DNA from: Shinisaurus crocodilurus | Taxonomy: Eukaryota; Chordata; Lepidosauria; Squamata; Shinisauridae | Reading direction: 5' to 3' | DNA length: 64,000 nt | Assembly (NCBI GenBank): GCA_021292165.1 | Contig: CM037877.1 | Coordinates: 298,422,726 to 298,486,725 of the forward strand | Notes under the pieces: generated by a model | The model's database searches: none | Told to the model about the DNA's origin: nothing | What the model saw: only the letters and a program-made list of their open reading frames with translations | In this document: piece after piece, positions 24,201 to 34,099 of the stretch | Layout: each line of letters starts with the position of its first letter | Position numbering within the stretch: the first letter of the stretch is position 1 | Program-made: the position numbers and the translations under genes

Positions 24201-26369
24201 GCACAGACATCTGGGGAACCCGAGAGCCAGACTGGAACCCCAAGTTCATGGATGTGGCCCCCACGCCTGAGATTCTGCACCCCCTGGCTTAAGCTCAGGT
24301 CAAGAGACTCAAAACCGGCCAAGATCTGCTCCCAAGGCCAGCCATGGTTTTAGTTCAACCCACTACCCAGTTAATATATTTATTTTACATTATTGTTGCT
24401 GGCTGCCCTTTTGAGGTTTTCAGGCTCTCTCTTAAAACTGAAGGGTAAGAAATATTTTAAATAAAATCTAGCTGACACAGAGAACTCCCTTTCCAGAGAA
24501 CTCAGGCAATACACCAAGCCCCAGTTTCTGCTCCGGCTTCGACAGAAGCAGCATAAAGTTCTCAGTCAGTCAAGGGGCTTCCCCGGGGACACGCTTCATT
24601 AGCATGGCTAAGGTATATACTTACACCTGATTCAATAGCCAGAGCTTCTGGCTGAGGAACTTTTCAGGGCTTTTAGCCCCCTATAGGAAAGACAGCGACT
24701 TCTAGCAAAGATGACACCTGCTCTCCACCCTGAAGCAAGCAGACCCAAAAGTCCATGCCACCCCACATTCCTTTCACTTACCCCAAGCCAAACACCACAA
24801 CCCTTTTAGCACCCTGCCTACAGGAACCCCAGCCCTGCAAAAGGCTGCACTACGCTTCATGCAAACACCTCCTGAGGCTGCACACTGCTTGGGAACTCGG
24901 GAGAAGCGAGCGGTGAGGCTGAAGCCGTCTCCAGGGCTTGAAGGAGGCCCTGTGGGCAAGGGAGAGAGCACAGCTCAAGGGGAGAGGACGTGCACCGCAC
25001 ACAGAAGGCTCTGGGTTCAAATCCTGGCGTCTCTTAAGATTCAAGAGGGCCAGGTAGCAAGTGATTGGAAAGACCTTTTCCTGCCAAAGGAGATAATGCT
25101 GCGCGAGACGAACAAACGGCTGACCTAGTAGAAAACAATTTCAAATGTTCCTAGGGCAAACTGAAAAAGAAATCACGTTGCCAGAGAAATCCCCAATCCC
25201 TTGTACAATAGCCCAGCCCGCTCCTTATACTCCATCTGTTTGATGCCTAGCCTCCAGGGCCCAACCAAGCAGCCCTTAGCCCAGCCTTCCCCAACCTGGG
25301 GCCCTCTAGTTGGTTGAGACAATTACTCCAGTTATCCCTGACCATACTAGCTGGGAGCGGATGGGAGTTGTGGAGAAGGCTGCCTTAGCCCCCCCAGATG
25401 CTGTTACCCTACGCCAGTGTTCCTCAACCTTGGGTCCCCAGATGTTTTTGGCCTACAACTCCCAGCATGCCCCAGCCAGCATAGCTGGCTGGGGCATGCT
25501 GGGAGTTGTAGGCCAAAAACATCTGGGGACCCAAGGTTGAGGAACACTGTCCTACGCCTTCCATCACCCCCAATATTGGCAATGCTGGCCACAGCAACAA
25601 CTGCCACCATCCCAAACACTGAATTGGCCGTTTCCATTGTTACTGTTGCAGTTACGCTATTTTTAAAAAATACAGAGACATGCTTAAAGTCTACAATAAA
25701 CATTCTGCCTATTATTCTATAGATTTACCTGAAGATGGACCTACAAGTGGTCCAAAACTTGTGAGAACCACTTTATTTTTCCTGGAACAAAATGCCTCTT
25801 TTTACTTACCCCATTGCTTTTGGGGCATCCTTTGTGAGGCTTCCCTTTCTTAGAAAAATTATTATGATTACCACCTTTATATCCCACCTTTCCCCCCGCC
25901 CCCTCCAAAGAGCCCAAGGCAGCGTAAATGCTCCTCCACCTCCTGCTCTCCATTTTAGCCAACTTATTTTGCTGGATTTGGCACACTGGCTGGGGCAAGG
26001 AGTCCCATCATCCCCAACACTGGCCATGCTGGCTGGGGCTGCTGGGAACGGTTAGTCCAACATCACCAGGGTGGAGGAGACCCAAGATCGGGAAAGGCCA
26101 CCCGCTCCCCCAGCCCCGCCCGCCCGCATAGCGGGCCCCGCCCCTTCGGCCCCGAGCCCCGCCCACCTGGGGGAAAAAAAACTGTTGGGCCCCTCCCCTC
26201 CTCCCGCAGGCCCCGCCCCCTCACCTAAAACGCGCTTGGCCGACTGGCTCCGAGCGACGACGCCCCCCGCGGGTGCCGCGGGCTTGGCCACGCCGGCCGC
26301 GGGCTCCCCCGCGGGGCTCTCCCCGGTGCCGGTCAGGGCCTCGCCACCGCTCTCCGTTTCGCTCAGCAT
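15160..26369 (-). CDS. YBX2: Y-box binding protein 2 (MSY2/contrin family), nine coding exons, about 382 aa
   Basis: This is a germ-cell Y-box protein that binds CCAAT/Y-box DNA and packages and stabilises stored mRNA. Minus-strand exons are 26369-26225, 23867-23804, 21589-21556, 20384-20295, 20206-19910, 19424-19312, 17840-17666, 16201-16022 and 15210-15160, totalling 1149 bp in one frame. An Ala/Gly-rich N-terminus is followed by a cold-shock domain across exons 1-5, with [17 protein letters not shown] (RNP1-like) and DVFVHQ (RNP2-like). Next come [19 protein letters not shown] and alternating basic/aromatic and acidic islands such as [20 protein letters not shown] and [12 protein letters not shown]. 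The 34-bp and 90-bp cold-shock exons match the usual YBX gene layout. The start is the first ATG after the CGG-rich leader and gives M-L-S-E, like the human MSE start. The last two exons (about 76 residues) diverge from human, so the C-terminus is less certain. Synteny favours YBX2 over YBX1 and YBX3. Confidence 0.93.
15522..15921 (+). mobile_element. CR1 LINE 3' UTR/end, about 400 bp
   Basis: Contiguous CR1 3' sequence includes AGGAAAAATTTCCTGACTGT, GGGAGGTGGTGGGCTCTCCC and the CTTCCAACTCTACTTTTCTA tail. It lies in the unspliced YBX2 region next to the penultimate coding exon. Confidence 0.92.
17048..17155 (+). repeat. Complex GT/TA/GC microsatellite in YBX2 intron
   Basis: Interrupted GT, GCGT and TATA runs extend for about 100 bp. 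Confidence 0.9.
18467..19045. mobile_element. hAT element, 579 bp, with perfect 8-bp target duplication
   Basis: The termini CAAGGGTCTTCAAACT and AAGTTTGAGGACCCCTG are inverted repeats. CATTAAAC flanks both sides exactly (18459-18466 and 19046-19053). It lies in YBX2 intron 6. A LINE-type 3' tail (18688-18870) is inserted within it. Confidence 0.9.
18688..18870 (+). mobile_element. LINE-type 3' tail nested in the hAT element
   Basis: TTTTTAGATTGTAAGCCTGT, GGGCAGGGACTG, TGTAAACCGCTCAGAGAGCT and (AAATA)n match copies at 51790-51978 and, more weakly, 32812-32940. Confidence 0.75.
19679..19745. mobile_element. Half hairpin MITE (CAGTGTTCTCC family)
   Basis: Only one arm is present (AGTGTTCTCCCACCTTGGGT to CAGCATGCCCCAGCCA). 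It lies in YBX2 intron 5. Confidence 0.75.
20690..21035 (+). mobile_element. CR1-like LINE 3' end, second subfamily
   Basis: AAGAGGATTAGACAAGTCCA, TGGCTACTAGTCAAGATGGC, ACCAGTTGCTGGGGAACATC and CTTTGGTCTGACCCAGTGGG are hallmark segments of this 3' region. Confidence 0.85.
22336..22487 (+). mobile_element. Composite SINE: 5S rRNA-like head and CR1-like tail
   Basis: GGAAAGCTAAGCCGGGTCAG and ACTTGGATGGGAGACC match the internal region of 5S rRNA. They join CTCCTCTAGTTTCCTGCATT and a CR1 3' end. The copy at 56703-56858 has the same junction. It lies in YBX2 intron 2. Confidence 0.85.
23343..23598. mobile_element. Pogo/Tigger-like MITE, about 252 bp between TA sites
   Basis: Inverted termini are CAGGCAGTCCCCAGGTTA and TAACTCGGGAACTGCCTG, each next to TA. 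Internal ATTACATAAATTACG-type sequence is low complexity. Confidence 0.8.
24960..25110 (+). mobile_element. tRNA-derived SINE, decayed
   Basis: CACAGAAGGCTCTGGGTTCA, AATCCTGGC and the following CAGGTAGCAAGTGATTGGAA and AGACCTTTTCCTGCC match the family with a B-box GGTTCAAATCC. Confidence 0.7.
25415..25549. mobile_element. Perfect hairpin MITE, 66-bp arms
   Basis: The element begins CAGTGTTCCTCAACC and ends GGTTGAGGAACACTG. The two arms are exact complements around a 3-base ATA loop. The flanks CCCTACGC and TCCTACGC agree at 7 of 8. It lies in YBX2 intron 1. Confidence 0.93.
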
Positions 26370-26720
26370 CCCCCGCCGCCGCTGTCGCCCGCCCGGCAGT
26401 CCCGTCCGTTGGTGCCGCCGCCGCCGCCGCCGCCGCCGCTGCTCCTGCGGCCGCCGAACCCGCGCCTCGCGCCCTGGGACACACCCTCGCTCCTCGCGGC
26501 GCCAACGCCCAATCAGCAACGGCTGCTTCCCTCCCCCTCGCGCGCGCGCGCTCGCCCGCTCCGCCAATCAGCAGCCGCCCCTGCCTACCGGCCGCTACCT
26601 TGCCTCTTATACCTTTTTCGGCCACGCCCCCCCGAGCCGCGCCCCGCGCTCCCATTGGCCGCGGCGCCCGCTCAGGTGCGCCTCGGCCACGTGGGGGGCG
26701 AGAAGCCGGCAAAAAAAAAG
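26225..26720 (-). promoter_or_regulatory. YBX2: YBX2 promoter and 5' leader in a CpG island
   Basis: The region is CpG-rich. Read on the minus strand it holds two CTGATTGG Y-box/CCAAT elements (26516-26509 and 26571-26564). A third CCAAT core appears as ATTGG on the plus strand at 26654-26658. There is a TATA-like TATAAGA at 26611-26605 and a CACGTG E-box at 26688-26693. A run of about nine GGC units (26440-26413) probably sits in the 5' UTR. The start site cannot be fixed: if the TATA-like site is used, the two Y-boxes fall in the leader; if not, they are 50-150 bp upstream. Confidence 0.65.
26413..26440 (-). repeat. CGG/GGC trinucleotide repeat in YBX2 leader
   Basis: About nine GCC units on the plus strand read as GGC in the YBX2 transcript, roughly 50 bases upstream of the start codon. 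The repeat is probably length-variable. Confidence 0.85.
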
Positions 26721-28134
26721 GCTGCGAGCGAGGGAAGCATCCTCCACCAGCCCGCCCGTGCAAAGGGTTCGGGGCCCGCGGCGGCGGCGGCTCCTTTTTG
26801 CACGCTTGCCCCGTTATCCTGCCGCACCTTGACCTGCGTAATCCTCTGCCCTCATCTGGCCGCGCAACTCCTTGTAAAGTGGAAACCTGATGGAGCGTGT
26901 AAACTGACGGGCTCGCTGCCCAAGACACGCTTACTTGAGGAGCAAGCCTGTCAGTTACACAAGCTTGCTGGCAAGGGGGAGGGAAGCAACGGGACTTTGC
27001 TTCCGAGTAGACCTCGATAGGATCGGACCGTACACCTTGTTCCCAAGAATTGCTTCTGATGGTTGGGCTGGGCGCAATTCTTTCTTTTCCCGTAATGGAA
27101 GAATATTTTACTGCACCGTTGAAATTAATAAATAAATCCAGACGAACTTGTAACTACTCTGTTTCACAGATACATTCCCCCCTCAGAAAAGTTTAGCGGT
27201 TGTCATGGTTTACAATTTGTTTCTATAGGTTCCTGCGTATGCTTACAGTCTGTTTACTGAATGGTTTTCTTCTTTATTATTTGCATTCTTTATTTTTTAT
27301 TATTGTGAACGGGGTGTATCAGCATCTTTCTAAATATTTTGACAATCACCAACCATCCAGGTATTTGCATTTAGTATAACATTTGGGGTCCTGATTATGT
27401 GTGTGGAATCCCTCCTCCAATTTGTTGTGTTTGCATTAGTGTTTGCATTATGTCATATGCGTATTTGCATATTTATTTATGCATATTTAGTGACATGGCA
27501 TCAATGTCCACTTAAGCAGGGCTGTATTTACACATTTGTGTGTGCTTTGCTTGGACAGGCGTACATTAGCTCGTTTGTTATGTCTGTCTCCATCACTATT
27601 AATGCATGCAGATACATAATTTATTTGCATTGACATTAGTGTGATTCCCCCAAAGTAAGTGTGCAATCTACTCTTCAGCTATTTTGCACAACAGTTCTGA
27701 ACACACTGTGCATCCCTCTGATCCTGTACATGCTTACTTGGAAGCAAGTGCAACTGAACTCAGTGAGACTTGACTTCCCCATAAACATGCAGAAGCCTCG
27801 GGCTGCTTGCCTGTGTGGTTGTTTATAGAAGTATTTCTGACTGAAGTTAAGGTTCAGCCACCTCCGAGGTAAACGAGGCATCTCTTTATTCCGGAACTGG
27901 GTTTTTTGTAGCTGAAGGTCCAAAGATCTCTCAACTGGCAGCTGACACTGGAGTGAGACATAGCAACTGTTTTTGCAGCACTGTAGTGTGCAGCACCTTG
28001 AAATGGAGATTCCCAGAGCCAACTGCATAGTCTCTCCAATCTTTCCCAGGTTCAGACAAAATTTATCCCAAAGCAGAGAACTGGGACTTTAATGGTCCTC
28101 CTCATTTTTAATCTTGATTTCTTCCCTATCTATA

Positions 28135-28137
<3 letters not shown>

Positions 28138-28168
<31 letters not shown>

Positions 28169-28170
28169 CA
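28138..28170 (+). repeat. (CT)n(CA)n microsatellite
   Basis: A CT run is followed by a CA run. A similar one is at 29236-29273 and a GT run is at 29954-29982. Confidence 0.95.
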
Positions 28171-28481
28171 ATCTGTGTATTCTAATCTGCTTTTTAGTTA
28201 TCTAGGCTAGGTAAAAGTCCAACTTGTTTCCCTGTATAACCATTAACAAAAGAGGGTGTGCTGTTGCTTTGCTAGGAGCCAAGGAAAAAGCTGCAACTAT
28301 CTATGAATTGAACACCTGGTCAGTTGGGGACACATCTTGGATGCACTTCCTTATTTTCGGACATTGTAACAAAAAGTTATTCTTTGTTTGCTTCTCTGCC
28401 GCCTCTCTGCTTTCCTACAGGAAGTGTTTGGTTTAACTTGGAATTTTGCCTCCTACATTTTAAGACTGCAGTGTTCTATAC

Positions 28482-28867
28482 CAAGGGTGGGGAACCAGTG
28501 GACCTCCGGATGTTGATGGAGAGCCAGTATGGCGTACTGTAGTGGTGAGAGTGTTGGACTGGGACTCGGGAGATCCGGGTTCTAGTCCCGCTTGGCCATG
28601 AAACTCACTGGGTGACTTTGGGCCAGTCACTGACTCTCAGCCTAACCTACCTCACAGGGTTGTTGTGAGGATAAAATGGAGAGGAGGAGGATTATGTAAG
28701 CCGCCTTGGGTTCCTTTCAGGAAAAAAGGCAGGGTATAAATATAATAAATAAATAGATAAATAAATAAATAGTAAATTACAACTCCCATCAGCTCCAGCC
28801 AGCATGGTCAATGGGGAGGATTATGTAGTTCAGCAACATCCAGAAGGCCACCGGTATCCCACCCCTG
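28482..28867. mobile_element. Hairpin MITE split by a SINE
   Basis: The left end CAAGGGTGGGGAACCAGTGG and right end CCACCGGTATCCCACCCCTG pair. The flanks TTCTATAC and CTCTATAC match at 7 of 8. The middle is interrupted by the SINE at 28521-28772. Confidence 0.85.
28521..28772 (+). mobile_element. tRNA-derived SINE, full length
   Basis: GTAGTGGTGAGAGTGTTGGA (A-box region), ATCCGGGTTCTAGTCCC (B-box), ACTCACTGGGTGACTTTGGG, CAGGGTTGTTGTGAGGATAA and a (AAATA)n tail are present. It is the same family as 48706-48945 and 54118-54326. Confidence 0.9.
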
Positions 28868-29627
28868 CTCTATACACTTTCCTGGGATTTGTTCAGCCTC
28901 AGTGCCCCAATCAATAAAATGGGAAGAATACCTGACTCTCAGCCTGTGCTGTTGTGAGGCCCAGGTTGTAATCCTCAACATGCTTATGTGGATGTATGTG
29001 AATTAAATGTAAAATGAAGTAGTATGAAATGTAGGGAGACCTTAGGGACATTCAAGTGGTAAATATTCTTAAGAGAATATGAATTTAGAGAATTACATCT
29101 AGGAGGATAAGACATAGGATTCCTGGAAATCCAAGCTCTCTAATTACGTGTAACTGCCTTGTGCCCTTTTTAACCCTGGCTGACTAAGCAGCAATCAGAA
29201 TAGAATCCAAGGCCAGAGGAAGGAATGAGGCTGATCTCTCTCTCCCTCTCTCTCTCTCTCACACACACACAGTATCCTGGAACAATCCCATTGCTGTGTG
29301 GCTTTCAGGCTTGAAGAGGTTAATACAGATCGCTGAGACCAGCTGTTTATATTGCTCACTTCCCTCACTTATCCCTATGCACCGAGGGGGAAATCCTCGA
29401 CCAAACTTTCATCTTGTCTTGTACTGAACAAATCTTTGCCTTATGGTCAGATCATTGTGCTCTCTTCACCCAGTACTACTGTCTCCTCCGGCTGACAGTG
29501 GCTCTTCAGTTTCTCAGGCAGGAGTCTTTCCCAGCCGTGCCACCCAAATGCATCCGTTCCCCCACTACTAGGAAAGCCCACAAACAGGATGTGAGTGCAC
29601 GCTCCCCAGCAACTGGTGTACACATAG

Positions 29628-29870
29628 GCATCCTGCCTCTGATACCTCTGGAGGTAGCATCAGAAGGCTCACTTGCAGCCATGGACAGCCTCCTCCTCCC
29701 TGAATTTCTCTAATCCCCCTTTTAAAGCTATCCAGATTGGTGGCCATCACCACATCTTGTGTCAGCAAATTCCATAGTTTAACTCTGCACGGTGGGTGTG
29801 AAGAAGTCCTTCCTTTTGTCTGTCCTGAATCTCCCACCACACAGCTTCATTGGGCTTTTCTAGATGAGGC
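29628..29870 (-). mobile_element. CR1-like LINE 3' fragment, minus strand
   Basis: The reverse complement contains GCTTTAAAAGGGGGATTAGA and GATGTGGTGATGGCCACCAA, typical of the second CR1 subfamily. Confidence 0.75.
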
Positions 29871-30021
29871 TTATTAACCCGCCACTTTACCATGGCTTCT
29901 GCTTCTGAATTCTTTGTGGGATTAAGATCGAATCCTCTACACATGTTTTTCTGGGTGTGTGTGTGTGTGTGTGTGTGTGTGTTCCTTCTCTTTCTATATG
30001 TTCTGCTACATAATCTCCAGG

Positions 30022-30189
30022 CAGGGCCAGTGCAAGGCAGTTTGGTGCCCTAGGCAAGATCAGATATTTAGCGACCCCCCTTCCCACTTGAGAGCACTGT
30101 ATTTTTTCCCCCCAAGGCGTTTCTGGCGCCCCTTTTAGCCCTGCGCCCTAGGCAGCTGCCTAGTTGGCCTAATGGTAGCACCGGCCCTG
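30022..30189 (-). mobile_element. Small hAT-like element with perfect 8-bp duplication
   Basis: The termini CAGGGCCAGTGC and GCACCGGCCCTG are inverted. TCTCCAGG flanks both sides exactly (30014-30021, 30190-30197). Orientation is opposite to 30945-31111. Confidence 0.9.
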
Positions 30190-30409
30190 TCTCCAGGTGG
30201 CACCATGGTATAGTGGAATTGCACAACTACACTAGGGTTTCATTCTGCCATTCCTCAATATACCACACTTTCCCCGATTAAAAAAAAAAGTGAAAATGCT
30301 TGGGAAATGTGGGAGAGGCCCAGGAGCGAGGAATCACAAGTGCACAAGAAATGCCTCAGGTAGAAAAGCTCATTGGATGACCCTGTTGGGTTTCAACAGT
30401 ATTACAAGA

Positions 30410-30680
30410 GAGGGGGACAGACTTCTTCCTATCCACTTTCTCCACACCATGCAAAACTTTATACACCTCTACCATGTCTCCCATTACTCACCTTTTATCT
30501 AAGATGAAAAGCCCCAAACATTGCTCATAGGGGACTTCTTGCAGCCCCTTGGGTATTTGGGTTGCCCTTTTCTCTACCCTTTCCAGCTCTGCCATATCTT
30601 CTTTGAGCTGTGCCGACCAGAACTGTGCAAGTGTGGTTGCACCATGGATTTGTACAGAGGCACAATGATATTGGCCGTTT
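30410..30680 (-). mobile_element. CR1-like LINE 3' fragment, minus strand
   Basis: The plus strand reads CCTATCCACTTTCTCCACAC and GCCCTTTTCTCTACCCTTTC. The same stretch appears in sense at 50587-50800. Confidence 0.78.
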
Positions 30681-30689
30681 CTCAACTTT

Positions 30690-30765
30690 AACTGGGTTGT
30701 GTGGATTGAACCCAGGACCTTCTGCACACGTGGACTCTGCCACTGAGCTACAAAGACAACGACCA
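30690..30765 (-). mobile_element. tRNA-derived SINE head fragment
   Basis: The minus strand reads TAGCTCAGTGGCAGAGTCCA, then CAGAAGGTCCTGGGTTCAAT. Confidence 0.7.
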
Positions 30766-30944
30766 CACACTACAATATTCTTGGGCTGCCGGTGTGCTAT
30801 TTGCATCATCACACTGCTGTTCTGTTTTACATTAAATCAAAGCGGTTAACGAAGCTGTGGTAAGTCATCTCGAGCTGCTGGTGCCGGGGGGAGCCTCACC
30901 CCAACTCCAGACTTTTCTCATAGAGTGGAAAGGCTAGTCCACAC

Positions 30945-31111
30945 CAGGGCCGGTGCTACCATTAGGCCAACTAGGCAGCTGCCTAGGGCGCAGGGCTAAA
31001 GGGGGCGCCAGAAACGCCTTGAAAAAAAAATACAGTGCTCTCAAGTGGGAAGGGGGGCGTGCTAAATATCTGATCTTGCCTAGGGCACCAAACTGCCTTG
31101 CACCGGTCCTG
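30945..31111 (+). mobile_element. Small hAT-like element, third copy
   Basis: The termini CAGGGCCGGTGC and GCACCGGTCCTG are inverted. The flanks GTCCACAC and GTCCAGCC agree at 6 of 8. Confidence 0.85.
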
Positions 31112-31136
31112 GTCCAGCCCCCCCCCCCAAACCTAT

Positions 31137-31241
31137 TGTCCTGGTTGTAGGCTTCCCATAGGCATCTGGTTGGCCGCTGTGGGAAACCAGATAGACCTTT
31201 GGTCTGATCCAGCACAACCCCTCTTACGTTCTTATATGTTC
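31137..31241 (+). mobile_element. CR1-like LINE 3' terminal fragment
   Basis: GGCATCTGGTTGGCCGCTGT, CCTTTGGTCTGATCCAGCAC and CTTACGTTCTTATATGTTC match this terminus. Confidence 0.8.
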
Positions 31242-31989
31242 ATACAACTGAGTCAAGGGTGGCTAACAGGTGCCAGCAAAGGAAAAGGGAAGATATCCCC
31301 CATCCCTCCAACATTAGCCAATATTTACTCCTGGCTAGGGCCTCCTGCTGCAAAGGGAGACCAATCTCCTGTGCTTTTGATAGCTGTGTAGAAGAGAGAA
31401 TACAAAAGGGGAGAAAAGCTTCACCTACCCTTCTGTATAGATAGATATTGTGAATGCACAGCTCACCTTCCTCTGTTGCCTCTGATCACCTTATACCTGG
31501 CCAATTGTTGTATTATCCGATCTACACCTTGCTCAGACTGACCCCTGGTGTCTACATGGGCACCCTGCATATTCAATCTGTTATTGCAAAATACAGTAGG
31601 TAATACTGTACTGTACTGCATACTCCAGTTGCATTTAAATGCGACTTTAACAATGGTGAAGATGGTGATAATTTAAAAGTATAGCAGCATACAAGCAATA
31701 AATTAAACCTTCTAACAATAATTATCCAATAAACCAATTATGAAATCAAATATCAAGAATAATTTAAATTATTTATCTTACAACTGTGGGGTTAACTGCA
31801 TGCAGGGGGTCAAAACCTCCAGGCTGGGTATGTGGAGCGGATATCCAAGCGTTGAGAAAGGAGCAGTTCATGATCTATGCAGGAATTTGGAGAGAGCCCC
31901 AGAGAAATGGTGCTATTGGATCAGGAAGACATTTCGTCTAGGTGCTGCCTTATGGGAGCTTACCTGTCAGCTGCTGGACAGGGGCAGCA

Positions 31990-32505
31990 GCTTCTACAGG
32001 GCTTAGGACCACAATACTTGGTGGAACTTGGAACGCCTCTCCCAACCACAATCTACCCAGACACCGCGCTCAACATCTGGGGCCCTCCTCTGGACTGCCA
32101 CCTCCCAGGGAGGCTCAGTTGGTGGCAACGAGGAGGGCCTTCTCAGTGGTGGCCCCCCCAACTCTGGAATAAGCTCCCCACTGAGTCCTGCCTGGCACCA
32201 ACTTTACTATCTTTTCAGCGCCGGGTTAAGACTTCCCTCCATGCCAAGGCATTTAATATTTACGAGCTCAAATAGCACATGGGGTGGTGGTGGTTATGTC
32301 AGCTGCAGGCTTAGTTTATTAACTTTATTATTTGTCATTTTAAATTGGGTTTTTAAATTTGGTCTTAAACTTTGTAACAACATTGTATGTTTTTATTATC
32401 TGTATTTTATTATGTGTTTTATTGTTTTTATGAATTGCTGTAAACCACCCAGAGCGCTTCAGCTATGGGGCGGTAGAGAGATAAATAAATAAATAAATAA
32501 ATACT
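31990..32505 (+). mobile_element. L2-like LINE 3' end
   Basis: A degraded RT C-terminus is followed by TGTAAACCACCCAGAGCGCT, TCAGCTATGGGGCGG and (AAATA)n. Confidence 0.82.
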
Positions 32506-32654
32506 ATCAGACTGGGACAGAGGATACTCCCGGGATTAAGTTAGGGGGCTTGGCAGGCAGGTGTCTGATAGGCAATGGTTGCTTCCCCAGCCAAGTGGTG
32601 GCAATGTGCAGACGTGTTGGAAGAAAGGGCCAGCAGAGGGCTGTTTCCAGAAAT

Positions 32655-33065
32655 CCTAAGAGCCGCCTTTCCCCAACCGGATGCCCTCCAGATGTTTGGG
32701 GACTGCAACTCCCATCAGCCCCAGCTAACATTACCCCCCCCATTACAAAAAAACAACAACAAATTTTAAATTAAAAAAATACATCTATAAGAATCTTGTA
32801 ATTAAGAACTGGTGCCTGAGTTTTGCTTCTTTTTCCTCCTCCCTCCCAACCCTTTTTCCTTTTGTGTCATGGCTTTTAGATTGTAAGCCTGTAAGGGCAG
32901 GGGCTGTCTTATTATTAATCTTTGTAAGCGGCTCTGGGAGCCTTTTTTTTTTTTTTTTTTTTGGCTGAATTGTGGGGTGAACAAGCTGCACATAAATAAA
33001 CAAGTAAATAATCACGGGAGGTTGGAAGTCCAAAACCTCTGGCGGGCACCCGGTTGGGGAAAGCT
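32655..33065. mobile_element. Hairpin MITE halves flanking LINE-tail and poly(T) sequence
   Basis: The left half TTTCCCCAACCGGATGCCCT with AACTCCCATCAGCCCCAG, and the right half GGGAGGTTGGAAGTCC with CACCCGGTTGGGGAAAGC, pair over about 300 bp. TTTTAGATTGTAAGCCTGTA and a T-run lie between, so this is probably another nested insertion. Confidence 0.55.
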
Positions 33066-33164
33066 GCGGATGTGGGCGTATACGCATCTGCGTATCTCAA
33101 GCGATTACTCTGCGTGGATAAATTAGAGAACTATCAGGTCCGCTGCTCAGTACTGACCAGGAGA

Positions 33165-33250
33165 TAATCCTATGCAAGTCTACTCAAGAGTAAGCCCCAT
33201 TGAGTTCAATAGAACTTACTTCCAGGTAACTCTGTGAGCATAAGATTGCT
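33165..33250. repeat. Reptilian 'AAGTAAGCCCCATTGAGTTC' element
   Basis: AATCCTATGCAAGTCTACTC, AAGAGTAAGCCCCATTGAGT and CATAAGATTGCTG match the common consensus as I recognise it. Confidence 0.7.
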
Positions 33251-33263
33251 GATGTGATCAGTT

Positions 33264-33379
33264 ACAACAGTTTCCCCAAGCTGGTGCCCCCCCATGCGTT
33301 GCATTACGACTCTGGCTGGGGGATTCTGGGAGTCGTAGTCCAACGCATCGGGGGGGGGCACCAGCTTGGGGAAGGCTGA
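33264..33379. mobile_element. Hairpin MITE upstream of EIF5A
   Basis: CAGTTTCCCCAAGCTGGTGC and its complement GCACCAGCTTGGGGAAGGCTG bound the element. Inner arms pair across ATGCGTTG and CAACGCAT. Confidence 0.82.
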
Positions 33380-34099
33380 AGTAGAATATATCATAATTAA
33401 AAGATGCTTAAATAAGTGCCAGGCCGTCGGAAAGCTGTTTTTATTCCTTCCTGCTTTTCGAACGGCGAAGGCTTGATTTGAATAGCTGCGGCCCGCGGTT
33501 GCCGTGGTAACCATGGCGGCCCCCACTCGGCCAAGATGGCCGGCGAGGACCGCGTGGGTGAAAAAAGGCTTGGGCGTGCCGCTCTGCGCCGCCCCGTGCG
33601 CATACTCTATGGTATGGGAGTTGTGACGGGAGGGAGGTAGAGAATGTGAGTGTAGACTAGGCGCGCATGCGCCTTTTAAGAGACGCGAGCTGCATAGGGA
33701 AGGGAAGGCTCATTGAGACGGCGGACGCAACTAAAACGAGACCCGCAGGACTCGTGGCGCATGCGCGCTGAGAATCCAATGGCCGCCGAGGGGAGGCAAA
33801 AGAGCGCAGTCCTGTGCGCGTGCGCGCTGCATTGCTGTCGGTAGACCCCATGTGACGAAGCAGGATGTTTCCTAGTTAATTCCCCCTCCCCGCTTCTGTA
33901 CATGCGCAGTAGAAAGACATCCCACCGGAGAGTCGCTCTGGCGAGCATGCGCGTTCCCGTACCCCGCCCCTCGACCCGCAACGCGCAGGCCCGGAGCCGG
34001 CTCGGCTACGTCACCGGGCTCGGCGCAGGCGTAGTAGGGGCTTAGAGGAAGCGGCACCTCCTCCTTCTCCTCCTCCCCTCCCATTGCGGCCGCCTGGCT

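Larger units (their letters stand above)
26725..33480. other. Intergenic region between YBX2 and EIF5A promoters
   Basis: I see no gene. The segment 26.9-28.2 kb is AT-rich and mostly unique, with several ATTTGCAT-like octamers. The rest holds a SINE nested in a MITE (28482-28867), LINE fragments (29628-29870, 30410-30680, 31137-31241, 31990-32505), two small hAT elements (30022-30189, 30945-31111) and simple repeats. Confidence 0.6.

Noticed and set aside
26071..27020. Overlapping long open frames in the YBX2 promoter
   Set aside because: Pro/Arg/Ala-rich translations in several frames on both strands are typical of CpG islands, not genes.
27360..27640. Cluster of ATTTGCAT-like octamers in AT-rich DNA
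   Set aside because: The local sequence is AT-rich with repetitive GCAT words, so clustering is expected; there is no gene context.
28540..28600. Possible tRNA gene
   Set aside because: The A- and B-box-like words belong to a SINE head; no cloverleaf acceptor stem is formed and the same sequence is repeated at 48706.
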